NCBI GenBank assembly: GCA_050734135.1
Contig: JBOHUG010000070.1
Location: 1 to 64,000 of the forward strand
Direction: 5' to 3'
From: Bog-877 sp050734135
GTDB lineage: Bacteria; Chloroflexota; Dormibacteria; Aeolococcales; Bog-877
Length of the DNA stretch: 64,000 bases
Positions 40,484 through 48,251 of the stretch are shown piece by piece. Each line of letters opens with the position of its first letter. The first letter of the stretch is position 1. The notes beneath the pieces are model-generated. The model saw only the letters and a list, made by a program, of their open reading frames with translations. It made no database searches and was not told the origin of the DNA. Made by a program: the position numbers and the translations under genes.

Positions 40484-42180
40484 ACCAGAAGGTCGAGCGA
40501 CTTCCCCAGCTCTGCGGATTTCGTGGCGGCCTCCATCACCGCGATATTGCGCCGCGCCGACCCGGGAGTCACCGCCAGCGGCTCGTCGGCAAGTAGGTGC
40601 CCCGCCAGATTGCGGTAGAAGGCCTGGGGCGGGGCCGCCGGCAGCGACACCAATTGGTCGTGGCTCTCGCCGGATCCGTCCGGGCGGAGAATGTGCAACT
40701 CGCAGGGCAGATCGGTCACCGGCAGCCGTTCCTCCACGACCTGACCGGTCGGTCCCCGGCTGGTGATCCGTCCCTCCCGCCAGTGGCCGACCGCGGCACC
40801 GCGAGTTCCCAACACGTACCACTTCGGTTTGCGAGCGGCGGCGATGTCGGAGTGGATGAAAACCGCCTCGGCGCCACCGGCGAAAGTCATCCGCAGCTCG
40901 AAGTGGTCGTCATTGGTCACGTCCTGCCAGACCAGCTTCTGGCGGCTGGCGGAAACCCGGACCACCTGGCCCGGGATGAGCTGCAGGATCCAGTCCAGGT
41001 AGTGCGATCCCCAGTCGAAGATCACCCCCCCGCTGACCGGCGCGTGGGAATGCCAGAAGTGGCAGGGGTGGCCGTAGCCTCCGACGAAGGTCTCCAGGTG
41101 AAAGATCGACCCCAGGTCCCCCCTCTGGATGGCTGCCTGGAGAGCCAGGAAGTCAACATCCCAGCGCCGATTCTGATAGACGGTCAAGGTTCTGCCGGAT
41201 TCCGCGGCCAGCTCCACCAGCCGGTCCGCTTCGCTGAGCGTGAGGCAGAAGGGTTTCTCCAAGACCACGTGTTTCCCGGCCCGGAGAGCCTGCTCGGCCA
41301 GGGTGGCGTGGGTGTTGGGAGGAGTGGAGATGATCACCAGTTCGACGTCCTCCACCTCGGCGAGCCTGGGGAGATCGGGCGCCACGTCGACCGTGGGCGA
41401 GAGCTGACGGGCCGCCTCCAGCCGAGCCGGGCTCTGGTCGGCGATGGCGAGCAACCGGAGACCGGCCACCGCTCCGATGGCGCTGACGTGGTCGACGCCG
41501 ATGGCGCCGAATCCGAGCATGCCGATTCCCACCGATGTCCGCTCCACCTGCCCCGCCGCATAGCGCACGCCCCGATAGAGCAGTTGCTGCACATCCGGAT
41601 CCCGAAATGTCGCCGCCGCCTCCCCCATGCCCCAGTAGAAAATGCGACCTTGACCTGGTTCGCGCACGTAGGCGACCGGCAGCTTTCGCGCTTGCCAGGT
41701 GGTGTCGAGCAGGATCTGGCTGTCCGGCGGCGGCTCCGGTTGGGTGTAGCAGGAGTCGTGGAGGGTCAGGGGACCTGACAGCCGCCTCGTGATGTCGTGG
41801 CCGCCGTCGTTGACCCGGCTCACGATCTCGCTGCTCGGCAACCGACCGTCCGGGCTGCCCCCGACCAACTCCAGGTACCTGGTCGCGGAGGCCCAGGTGG
41901 AATTGGTGCAATGGAGCGCGATCAGGCCCCCGCCCCGCTGTACGAAGCCGCACAGCGAGTCCTCGGCGGTCGGAAGCAGTTCTCCCTCGGGAGGGTGGGC
42001 CACGACCACGTCGTAGCCCTCCAGCTGATTCAGGGCGTTCAGGTCTGGCGTGACCACGGCCGCGACCTGACCGGTGCGCCCCATGTAGTCGAGCCACGGC
42101 GCCAGGTGCTCGGCCTGCCGACGCCCTGCCACCACCAGAGTCCGGATCACCTCAGTCTTGCTGCTCCCGGACTGAATCAT
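40480..42180 (-). CDS. fusion: ThuA-like domain + Gfo/Idh/MocA oxidoreductase
   Basis: A 566-residue fusion from ATG 42180 (GGGGAG upstream). Residues ~8-215 form a ThuA (trehalose-utilisation/class-I glutamine-amidotransferase-like) domain: GYDVVVAHPP, GGGLIALHC, GRIFYWGMGE and PDVQQLLYRGVRYAAG. From ~218 comes a Gfo/Idh/MocA domain: IGMLGFGAIGVDHVSAI, IISTPPNTHATLAEQAL, catalytic lysine in HVVLEKPFCL and GGVIFDWGSHYLDWILQL. In sugar operons these two are usually separate neighbouring genes. Glycoside oxidation/ketone-sugar metabolism is the likely theme, with the GH5 enzyme next door; substrate unknown. Confidence 0.88.
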   Translation of the reverse strand: MIQSGSSKTEVIRTLVVAGRRQAEHLAPWLDYMGRTGQVAAVVTPDLNALNQLEGYDVVVAHPPEGELLPTAEDSLCGFVQRGGGLIALHCTNSTWASATRYLELVGGSPDGRLPSSEIVSRVNDGGHDITRRLSGPLTLHDSCYTQPEPPPDSQILLDTTWQARKLPVAYVREPGQGRIFYWGMGEAAATFRDPDVQQLLYRGVRYAAGQVERTSVGIGMLGFGAIGVDHVSAIGAVAGLRLLAIADQSPARLEAARQLSPTVDVAPDLPRLAEVEDVELVIISTPPNTHATLAEQALRAGKHVVLEKPFCLTLSEADRLVELAAESGRTLTVYQNRRWDVDFLALQAAIQRGDLGSIFHLETFVGGYGHPCHFWHSHAPVSGGVIFDWGSHYLDWILQLIPGQVVRVSASRQKLVWQDVTNDDHFELRMTFAGGAEAVFIHSDIAAARKPKWYVLGTRGAAVGHWREGRITSRGPTGQVVEERLPVTDLPCELHILRPDGSGESHDQLVSLPAAPPQAFYRNLAGHLLADEPLAVTPGSARRNIAVMEAATKSAELGKSLDLLV

Positions 42181-42230
42181 GCCAACGTCACTCCCCGATA
42201 CCAGCCCCAATGTAACCTACCGGATCAGAG

Positions 42231-42716
42231 ATGGCGGCGCTCCTCAGAACCATTGATGATCTACGACAAGCCGTCGGGTCCACGCTTGGTCCCAGTGAGT
42301 GGGTGACTCTTGATCAAGCCCGCATCGACGCCTTCGCCGAGGTCACAGGTGACCATCAGTGGATTCACGTGGACCCCCCACGAGCGGCCGCCAGCCAGTT
42401 TCAGTCGACGATTGCCCACGGCTATCTGACACTGTCCTTGACCCCGCTCCTGATGGACCAGCTGACCGGACTGCGCCAGCACGCCATCAGCATCAACTAT
42501 GGCCTCAATCGACTTCGGTTTCTGACCCCGGTGCCGGCCGGGGGCCGGGTCCGCCTGCGCACCAAGGTGCTGGCGGTTACCGACCGTCCGTCAGCAGGAG
42601 TCCTGGCCAACTACGAAGTTACCTACGAACTGGAGGGTTCTCCCCGTCCCGCCCTGATCGCGGAGACGATCAGTCTGCTGCTTCCGAGGTCGCCCCAAGC
42701 TGGCCCTGGGGGTTAG
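42231..42716 (+). CDS. MaoC-like (R)-specific enoyl-CoA hydratase
   Basis: A 161-residue hot-dog-fold hydratase. The catalytic Asp/His pair is in FAEVTGDHQWIHVDPPRA, and AHGYLTLSLTPLLM is the following conserved block; INYGLNRLRFLTPVPAGGRVRLR completes the fold. Such enzymes hydrate trans-2-enoyl-CoA to (R)-3-hydroxyacyl-CoA or act on related acyl-CoA/ACP substrates. Its stop overlaps the convergent ubiE/menG stop by four bases. Confidence 0.9.
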   Translation: MAALLRTIDDLRQAVGSTLGPSEWVTLDQARIDAFAEVTGDHQWIHVDPPRAAASQFQSTIAHGYLTLSLTPLLMDQLTGLRQHAISINYGLNRLRFLTPVPAGGRVRLRTKVLAVTDRPSAGVLANYEVTYELEGSPRPALIAETISLLLPRSPQAGPGG

Positions 42717-43441
42717 GCAGCTCCGGAACCGGCGAGCCGCCCCACGTGGAGCGCGACCACCCCGGCCGTCATGCGGTGCACATGCACTTTCCGGAAACCC
42801 GCCTCCCGCAGCCAAGCCGAGACCACCTCCGGCGGCGCGAAGGCGGCGATGGAATCAGTGAGGTATCGGTAGGCACCGTCCCCACCCAGGAGCCCGCGCG
42901 CGATCGGTGGGATCAAATGTCGGCTGTACCACCGGTAAGCCGGCTCCAGGAGGGGATGGACCTGGCTGAATTCCAGGATCACCGCCCGACCGCCTGGGCG
43001 CAGGACGCGGGCCAATTCCCGAAGCGCCTGCTGGCGATCTGAAATGTTGCGGAGGCCGAAGGCCATGGTGGTGGCGGCGAAGCTGCCGTCCGGGAATGGC
43101 AGCTGGCAGGCATCTCCCAATACGAATTCGACTCCCCGCACCCGGGACCTGGCCACCTCAAGCATGGCTTCGGTTAGATCGACGCCGATCACGTCTCCCC
43201 GGGGTCCTACCCGCCGACTCAGGAGGGCGGCCAGCGCTCCGGTACCGCAACAGACATCGAGAACCCGATCACCGGGCTCGATCCGGGCCAGCTGGGTCGC
43301 CCGCCGCCGCCAGAGTCGATCCTGGCCCTGGCTGAGCACCGAATTGAGCAGGTCGTAACGGCGCGCCAAGCCGGTGAACATGCCCCGGACCGCGTCTGGC
43401 TCCGGGCGGCCCACCGTGGGCAGCCCTGGTGCCGCCTTCAC
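42713..43441 (-). CDS. ubiE: demethylmenaquinone C-methyltransferase (UbiE/MenG)
   Basis: A 242-residue class I methyltransferase from GTG 43441, overlapping the phosphorylase stop (GTGA). MFTGLARRYDLLNSVLSQGQDRLWRR at the N-terminus, SAM motif VLDVCCGTGALA and AFGLRNISDRQQALRELARVLRPGGR are the UbiE/MenG signatures. It performs the last C-methylation in menaquinone (or ubiquinone) synthesis; in this lineage menaquinone is more likely. The frame stays open to 43516 but that would overlap the phosphorylase by 79 bases. Confidence 0.92.
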   Translation of the reverse strand: MKAAPGLPTVGRPEPDAVRGMFTGLARRYDLLNSVLSQGQDRLWRRRATQLARIEPGDRVLDVCCGTGALAALLSRRVGPRGDVIGVDLTEAMLEVARSRVRGVEFVLGDACQLPFPDGSFAATTMAFGLRNISDRQQALRELARVLRPGGRAVILEFSQVHPLLEPAYRWYSRHLIPPIARGLLGGDGAYRYLTDSIAAFAPPEVVSAWLREAGFRKVHVHRMTAGVVALHVGRLAGSGAA

Positions 43442-44376
43442 CCGGGCCCGGCCACCGCTTCGGGACTGATTGCTGGGACGTTGGGGGCCGTCTGGCGGTG
43501 GCTGGGACAGCCACACTGAGCCTCTTCAGGGAGCGTGAGCAGAGCGTCCAGAGCAACTCGCCCCAACTCCTCCGCCCCTTCGCGAACGATCGCTCGCAGC
43601 AGCTCGAAGTCCCACTCCGGTCGTACTCCTTCGGCGTAGTGCAACACCATTTCCACCGAACCGAAGCAGGCCCCGATCTCGCGCGCCAGGTAGACCTCGG
43701 GGGTCAGACCCTGACTGATGATGTCGCCTCCCATCCGAGCCAGCGCCGCGACCTCGGAGGCAGTCTCCAGCCGGGGACCCTCCACCGTGACATGAACCGC
43801 CCGATTGAAGGCCCGAGTCGCCTTGTCGGCTGCGAACTGGCGGGCGCGTTGCCAGAGCGCCTCGCGGATCTCTGGGCAGAACGGGTCGCGCATCACCAGG
43901 ATCACCGCGGGTTCCAATTGGCCACCGTGTTGGTGGGTGAAGTCGATGAAGTCATGAGGCACCACCAGATCGCGCGGGTGGAAGTGCTGGGTGATGCTGG
44001 CGGCTCCCGACTCTGAGACCACCCGGGTCACTCCGGCGCGCTGGAGCACCCAGAAGAGCGCCAATACCTGTTGGGCCCGCTGATGACTTGGGATGGAAGC
44101 CGTTGCCCCGGCCAGCCCCGCGTATGGCCTCGAGAAGAGGACCGGCCGCAGACCCCCTGAGTCCAGCGGAACCTCGAAGTGGGTGATCGGAGGAGCGTCC
44201 CCGAAGGGGGTGCTGAAGACGCGGTCCCGGTCCAGCATGCGCACCGAACCTTCCATCTCCGGCGAGCCCTGGGTTCCCGTCCCTGAGCCCCCCAGAAGCG
44301 CATACCTGACCTGGGGAACTGTCGTCCGGCGGCTGGACCTGACCACCGCCCGAGTATATGGACGGTCGAAAACCAC
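43438..44376 (-). CDS. MTA/purine nucleoside phosphorylase family protein
   Basis: A ~312-residue protein of the trimeric MTAP/PNP family, which phosphorolyses 5'-methylthioadenosine or a purine nucleoside. VRYALLGGSGTG is the phosphate-binding start, then PYAGLAGATASIPSHQRAQ, VSESGAASIT, HDFIDFTHQHGG, VEGPRLETASEV and SQGLTPEVYLAREIGAC. The last two differ from classical MTAP (usually GPRFSTRAE and GMTxxPEv), so MTA versus inosine/guanosine specificity is open. Start uncertain (GTG 44376 or GTG 44346). It is coupled to ubiE; MTA recycling would suit a SAM-using neighbour (inference). Confidence 0.83.
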   Translation of the reverse strand: MVFDRPYTRAVVRSSRRTTVPQVRYALLGGSGTGTQGSPEMEGSVRMLDRDRVFSTPFGDAPPITHFEVPLDSGGLRPVLFSRPYAGLAGATASIPSHQRAQQVLALFWVLQRAGVTRVVSESGAASITQHFHPRDLVVPHDFIDFTHQHGGQLEPAVILVMRDPFCPEIREALWQRARQFAADKATRAFNRAVHVTVEGPRLETASEVAALARMGGDIISQGLTPEVYLAREIGACFGSVEMVLHYAEGVRPEWDFELLRAIVREGAEELGRVALDALLTLPEEAQCGCPSHRQTAPNVPAISPEAVAGPG

Positions 44377-44434
44377 CTATGGCCGACCTGCAGATCCTCC
44401 GGAGCGCTACTTCGAGGTCCAGCTCACTGGGATC

Positions 44435-45490
44435 TCAGGACAGCGATGGAACCTGCCGAAACTCCGCCAACACCGGGAAGTGGTCGCTGGCCCGCCGGGC
44501 CACCGACGCCAGCTCTCCGGATCGCCCCACGACTTCGCACCGGATCAGTCTTTCGGCCAGTGCCTTGCTGGCGAATATGTAGTCGATTCGGACCGCTGGC
44601 TGATAGGACGGGCAGGTGAAGGCGCTGGCCCGGGGATGAAGGCTTCGCAGGCAGTCGACGTAACCAGCCCGGAGCATGCTTCGCACCGCCGCCCGCGGCA
44701 GCAGCGCGCCCAGAACCGCGTCGGTGGCGTCATTCCGGGGCAGCACCTCCAGGAGCGGGTGCACCAACCATGGCAACCGCGGGAGCCCGCTGCGGACCGC
44801 CTCCGGCAGTTCCTCCACAATCGCCCCCCGAGCCTCGGCGTCCTGCCACCAGCGCAGATGCGCCAGGCCAGGAGGCACCGGTCCGAGCGCGCCCGCCTCC
44901 TCGAGGACGCCGCTGCGGCGCCACTGGTTAATCTGCGCGAAGAACTCGGTGGCCCGCACCCGATCCCCGGGCGCCACGGCGTTGAAATCACCGAGGATCA
45001 GATGGTCCGCTTCCGGGTGAGCGGCGGCATGACCGCGCACCGCCGTCAGTTCCCGCACCCGCTCCGGCTCGGCGCGGCCGCGGCGGTGGAAGGCGGCGGT
45101 CAGGTGGACGGTGTGCAGACAAAGCGGTGGGAGTCGGCTGCCGGGTGGCCGTTCTAGCCATATTTCCAAGGAGTTTCTGAGGAAAATGGCAGGATCCCGG
45201 TGGTTGCTCCAGCTCTGCACCGAGAGCCGGGTCAGCACCGCCTGATGTCTCGGGCTGGGCGCCATTCCGTAAACCACCTGGTAGCCGAGTTGCTCCGCGA
45301 CCCGTTCGACGGCGGGGCGATCCTCCGCCTCCTGGAGGGCAATCACGTCGGCGTCGAGCTCCTGCAGCACCTCGGCTAATTCGGCCCAACGTCCGCCGCC
45401 TCCGAGCAGGATGTTGTAGGTGGCGACCCGAAAGGTCGGCGACGATGTCGGTTCGGGCGCCGGGCCCCGCCCGGCGAGCGTCGCAGCCAT
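44435..45490 (-). CDS. endonuclease/exonuclease/phosphatase (EEP) family hydrolase
   Basis: A 351-residue EEP-fold enzyme: RVATYNILLGG, catalytic Glu in IALQEAED, HTVHLTA, LILGDFNAVAPGD, RIDYIFAS and the closing SDHFPVLAEF (catalytic Asp/His). All active-site motifs are present. Members cleave phosphodiesters in DNA, lipids or nucleotides; nothing fixes the substrate here. A long central insertion of about 100 residues (between GDFN and IDYI) is unusual and helical. No signal peptide, so it is probably cytoplasmic. Confidence 0.88.
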   Translation of the reverse strand: MAATLAGRGPAPEPTSSPTFRVATYNILLGGGGRWAELAEVLQELDADVIALQEAEDRPAVERVAEQLGYQVVYGMAPSPRHQAVLTRLSVQSWSNHRDPAIFLRNSLEIWLERPPGSRLPPLCLHTVHLTAAFHRRGRAEPERVRELTAVRGHAAAHPEADHLILGDFNAVAPGDRVRATEFFAQINQWRRSGVLEEAGALGPVPPGLAHLRWWQDAEARGAIVEELPEAVRSGLPRLPWLVHPLLEVLPRNDATDAVLGALLPRAAVRSMLRAGYVDCLRSLHPRASAFTCPSYQPAVRIDYIFASKALAERLIRCEVVGRSGELASVARRASDHFPVLAEFRQVPSLS

Positions 45491-45678
45491 CGGCCTGATT
45501 CTAGGTGGCGGGGCCGAACTGTCAATCGTCCAGAATCAGGGGCACGATGACCTGTTCCAGTGGCCTCGACTGCAGCGTGCAGCAGCCGCCTCTTTGACGC
45601 CGCCAGACCACGGCGCGATCGCTGATGTCCGGCGCGGGGCGGTATCCGGCTCAGCCCAACGGTACCGGGGAAAGCTGG

Positions 45679-46323
45679 ATGGAAGCTCGTCCGGTGACTA
45701 GCCGCCTCCCCGGGCTGCGACAGCGGCTACCCCAGGTGACCGGGATCCTGCGCCTAGGCCGGCAGCGAGTGGTCGCCTTTACACGGCGCCACCCCGTCGC
45801 CACTCCGATCGGAGTGGGCAGCGCGGCGCTGGGACTGGCGGTCGCGATTACTTCATTTGCTCTCCAGAGCCACTTCGCCAACGCCTACCAAGCAGGTCAG
45901 CGACTCGCCGGTTGGCAGAACTACCTGCGCCTGGGGGCGCCCTGGCAAGCCCTGGTTCCGGTCGGGCTGGCTGGCCTGCTGGCCAGCTGGGGCGCCCTTC
46001 GGCTGGGATCGGCCCAACCCGAGCCGCCGGTCGGCCTGGGGGCGCCTGAAGTGGCCAGCGCCGGCCAGCTCCGGGCGGCGCTACGCACCGAGCGACGGGT
46101 AGTGCGGATCGCCTTCGCGGTGATGACCGGGCTGGTCGGGATGGTGCTGGTCAGATTCGTCCTGTACGCGGCCCTCGCCGTCACCGGGAACGGACTGGCC
46201 CGATCGACCTTGGTCGGGGTGGCTTTAGAACTGGCTCTCTGGCTGGTGGCCTGGGTGGCGTTCTGGGCCTGGAACCGCCGCCATCGCCAGCGCCTGGAGA
46301 GTTGGGGCGTCTTTGAGACCTGA
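45679..46323 (+). CDS. integral membrane protein, unknown
   Basis: A 214-residue protein from ATG 45679 after GGGGAAAG. Cytoplasmic basic N-terminus (~45 residues), then about four membrane helices (VATPIGVGSAALGLAVAITSF; PWQALVPVGLAGLLASWGAL; IAFAVMTGLVGMVLVRFVLY; VALELALWLVAWVAFWAW) and a short basic C-terminus. No recognised family. The next gene starts within its last codons. Confidence 0.68.
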   Translation: MEARPVTSRLPGLRQRLPQVTGILRLGRQRVVAFTRRHPVATPIGVGSAALGLAVAITSFALQSHFANAYQAGQRLAGWQNYLRLGAPWQALVPVGLAGLLASWGALRLGSAQPEPPVGLGAPEVASAGQLRAALRTERRVVRIAFAVMTGLVGMVLVRFVLYAALAVTGNGLARSTLVGVALELALWLVAWVAFWAWNRRHRQRLESWGVFET

Positions 46324-46624
46324 GCAGCTGGAGCTGATCACACGTCGGCGCTGCCCTTTGTGTGACGCCGCCGGAGCGGCGCTCCAGAGGGAGGCCCGGA
46401 TCCGAGACCTGCGAGTCTCCGAATTCGATGTGGACGAGGATCCCGAGCTGGGGCGCCACTTCAGCGACCGGGTACCGGTCATTCGCTTTCAGGGCCAGGT
46501 CGTGGCCGAGGGCCGGGTTGACCCACGCCAGCTCCGACAGGCGCTGGACGGCCTCATGAAATCCCAGCATCCGCCGCCTGACGATTCTGTAACAGCCGAT
46601 GAGATGGAGCACGATCGGGGATAG
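46313..46624 (+). CDS. glutaredoxin/DUF836-like thioredoxin-fold protein
   Basis: A 103-residue protein, TTG start overlapping the end of the preceding membrane-protein gene by 11 bases. ITRRRCPLCDAAGAAL carries a CxxC redox motif at the N-terminus of the first helix; EFDVDEDPELGRHFSDRVPVIRFQGQVVAEGRVDPRQL matches the DUF836/glutaredoxin-like fold including the cis-proline VPVI. The C-terminal ~20 residues are extra. A redox partner role is likely; the partner is unknown. Confidence 0.85.
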   Translation: MRPEQLELITRRRCPLCDAAGAALQREARIRDLRVSEFDVDEDPELGRHFSDRVPVIRFQGQVVAEGRVDPRQLRQALDGLMKSQHPPPDDSVTADEMEHDRG

Positions 46625-46634
46625 ACTGCGGCCA

Positions 46635-48251
46635 ATGTCCGAGCTCCGCGCCACGGCTGGGGCGGCGCCCCCGGAACTCTCGGTGGTGCTCCCGACGCGC
46701 AACGAAGCTGGGAACATCGAGCCCCTGCTGGCGAGACTCCGGAAGGTCCTCCAGGAGGTGGCCTTCGAACTCGTCTTCATCGACGACAGCGACGACCAGA
46801 CCGCCCTCCGACTGACCCAGCAGGCGACCGCAGACCGCCGCATCCGAGTCAACCACCGCGGTCCCGAACGTCGGCAGGGGGGGCTCAGCACGGCAGTGGT
46901 GCTGGGGTTGCGCGAGGCTCGTGGTCGCGTGGTCTGCGTCATGGACGCCGACCTGCAACACCCGCCGGAGACCATTCCCGCCATGCTGGCAGCCGAGCGC
47001 GCCGGCGCGGAGCTGGTCATCGCCAGCCGCTACCTCAAGGGTGGCAGCCGCGCCGGCCTGGCCACCGGGATGCGACAGTTCGTCTCGCGCGCGGCCAGCA
47101 TTCTGGTGAGGACGGTCTTCGTGGAGGCCCGGTCCAGCTCCGATCCCCTGGCTGGCTTCTTTCTCTGTCGCGCCACCCTCCTGCGCGGCGTCGAGTTCCG
47201 ACCGGTTGGCTTCAAGATCTTGCTGGAGCTGCTCGTCTGCTCAGCCCATCCGGTAGTGGTCGACGTGCCGCTTCAGTTCCAGGCTCGCACCGCTGGCGAG
47301 AGCAAGGCCAGCTTCGCCCAGGGGCTGCTGTTCCTGCGCCACATCTGGTCTCTGATCAGGGACGTCCCGGGGAGCGCCCGGGTTTGGAAGTTCGCCGCCG
47401 TCGGGATCAGCGGGCTACTCCTGTTCCTCCTGCTTATTGAGCTCTGCGGGAACGGGCTGGGCTGGCCGGCGCTGGGGGCGTGGTCCCTCGCCTTCGTGGC
47501 ATCTGGGCTCTGGAACTTCAGCTGGAACCTTAGGCTGACCTTCGCGGACCTCCGGCGGGAGCGGTACCCCCTGATGCGGCGCTATATCTCCTCCACCCTC
47601 ACCGCCGGAGGAGCCCAGCTGGTGGTCTTCTTGGGCCTGGTGGGCACCCCTCTGCCGCTGGTTCTGGATGGCCTCCTCGCGGCAATTCTGGGAATGGCGG
47701 TGAACGCCGCCCTCAACTGGCAGCTAGCCCGCCGGCACCGGCGACCTCCTCAGGGACCGCTCGGAGTCGATCGCTTTCTGGCCCATCTGGGTCGGGTCAG
47801 CGGGGCCCAGCACAGCGCGCTGTTGAACCAGACTGGCCAGGAGACGGCTGCCTGGGGAGGGTCCGCAGCAACCGGACCGGAACTGCTCAGCTCCTTGGCT
47901 GAGCGTTCCCGGCAGGGCGGCGTGCCGGTGCTCTGGACCGAGCCCCTTTCCAGCCGGCCCCAGGCCCGGACCAACGTCGAACTGGCGTCGGTGATCGTTT
48001 TACCGCTGGAACTGCCCAGTTCCGAGGGGTTCACCGTGGCCCTGCAGCGCCGTACCCGTTCGGCTTTCACCGCCGCGGACCTGGAAGCCACCATGCGCCA
48101 GCTGGAGCGGATGCGACCCCGGCTCACGTTGTCCGCGAGCGGCACCGACCCGGATTCCCTCCCCGCCAGCTCCCGGCTGCAGCCGGGTGAATCCGAGCTC
48201 AGTGGTAATCGTGGGACGAGGGGGCCGGGAACAGCGAGTCGACTGAGCTAG
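46635..48251 (+). CDS. GT2 glycosyltransferase - GtrA - GAF-like fusion
   Basis: A ~538-residue polypeptide from ATG 46635. Residues ~14-235: GT2 (dolichol-phosphate-mannose synthase type), with LSVVLPTRNEAGNI, FIDDSDDQT and DADLQHPPET. Residues ~245-375: GtrA-like four-helix membrane domain. This GT2-GtrA pair is common and transfers sugars to polyprenyl-phosphate. The unusual part is residues ~385-520, a soluble C-terminal region (SALLNQTGQETAAWGG; VASVIVLPLEL; GFTVALQRRTRSAFTAADLEATMRQLE) that reads like a GAF sensor domain. Its last codons overlap the convergent dnaE2 by 53 bases. Confidence 0.82.
   Translation: MSELRATAGAAPPELSVVLPTRNEAGNIEPLLARLRKVLQEVAFELVFIDDSDDQTALRLTQQATADRRIRVNHRGPERRQGGLSTAVVLGLREARGRVVCVMDADLQHPPETIPAMLAAERAGAELVIASRYLKGGSRAGLATGMRQFVSRAASILVRTVFVEARSSSDPLAGFFLCRATLLRGVEFRPVGFKILLELLVCSAHPVVVDVPLQFQARTAGESKASFAQGLLFLRHIWSLIRDVPGSARVWKFAAVGISGLLLFLLLIELCGNGLGWPALGAWSLAFVASGLWNFSWNLRLTFADLRRERYPLMRRYISSTLTAGGAQLVVFLGLVGTPLPLVLDGLLAAILGMAVNAALNWQLARRHRRPPQGPLGVDRFLAHLGRVSGAQHSALLNQTGQETAAWGGSAATGPELLSSLAERSRQGGVPVLWTEPLSSRPQARTNVELASVIVLPLELPSSEGFTVALQRRTRSAFTAADLEATMRQLERMRPRLTLSASGTDPDSLPASSRLQPGESELSGNRGTRGPGTASRLS

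Noticed and set aside
40597..41778. 393-codon open frame antisense to the ThuA/Gfo fusion
   Set aside because: Mirror of a gene with clear Rossmann and catalytic motifs; no motif of its own.
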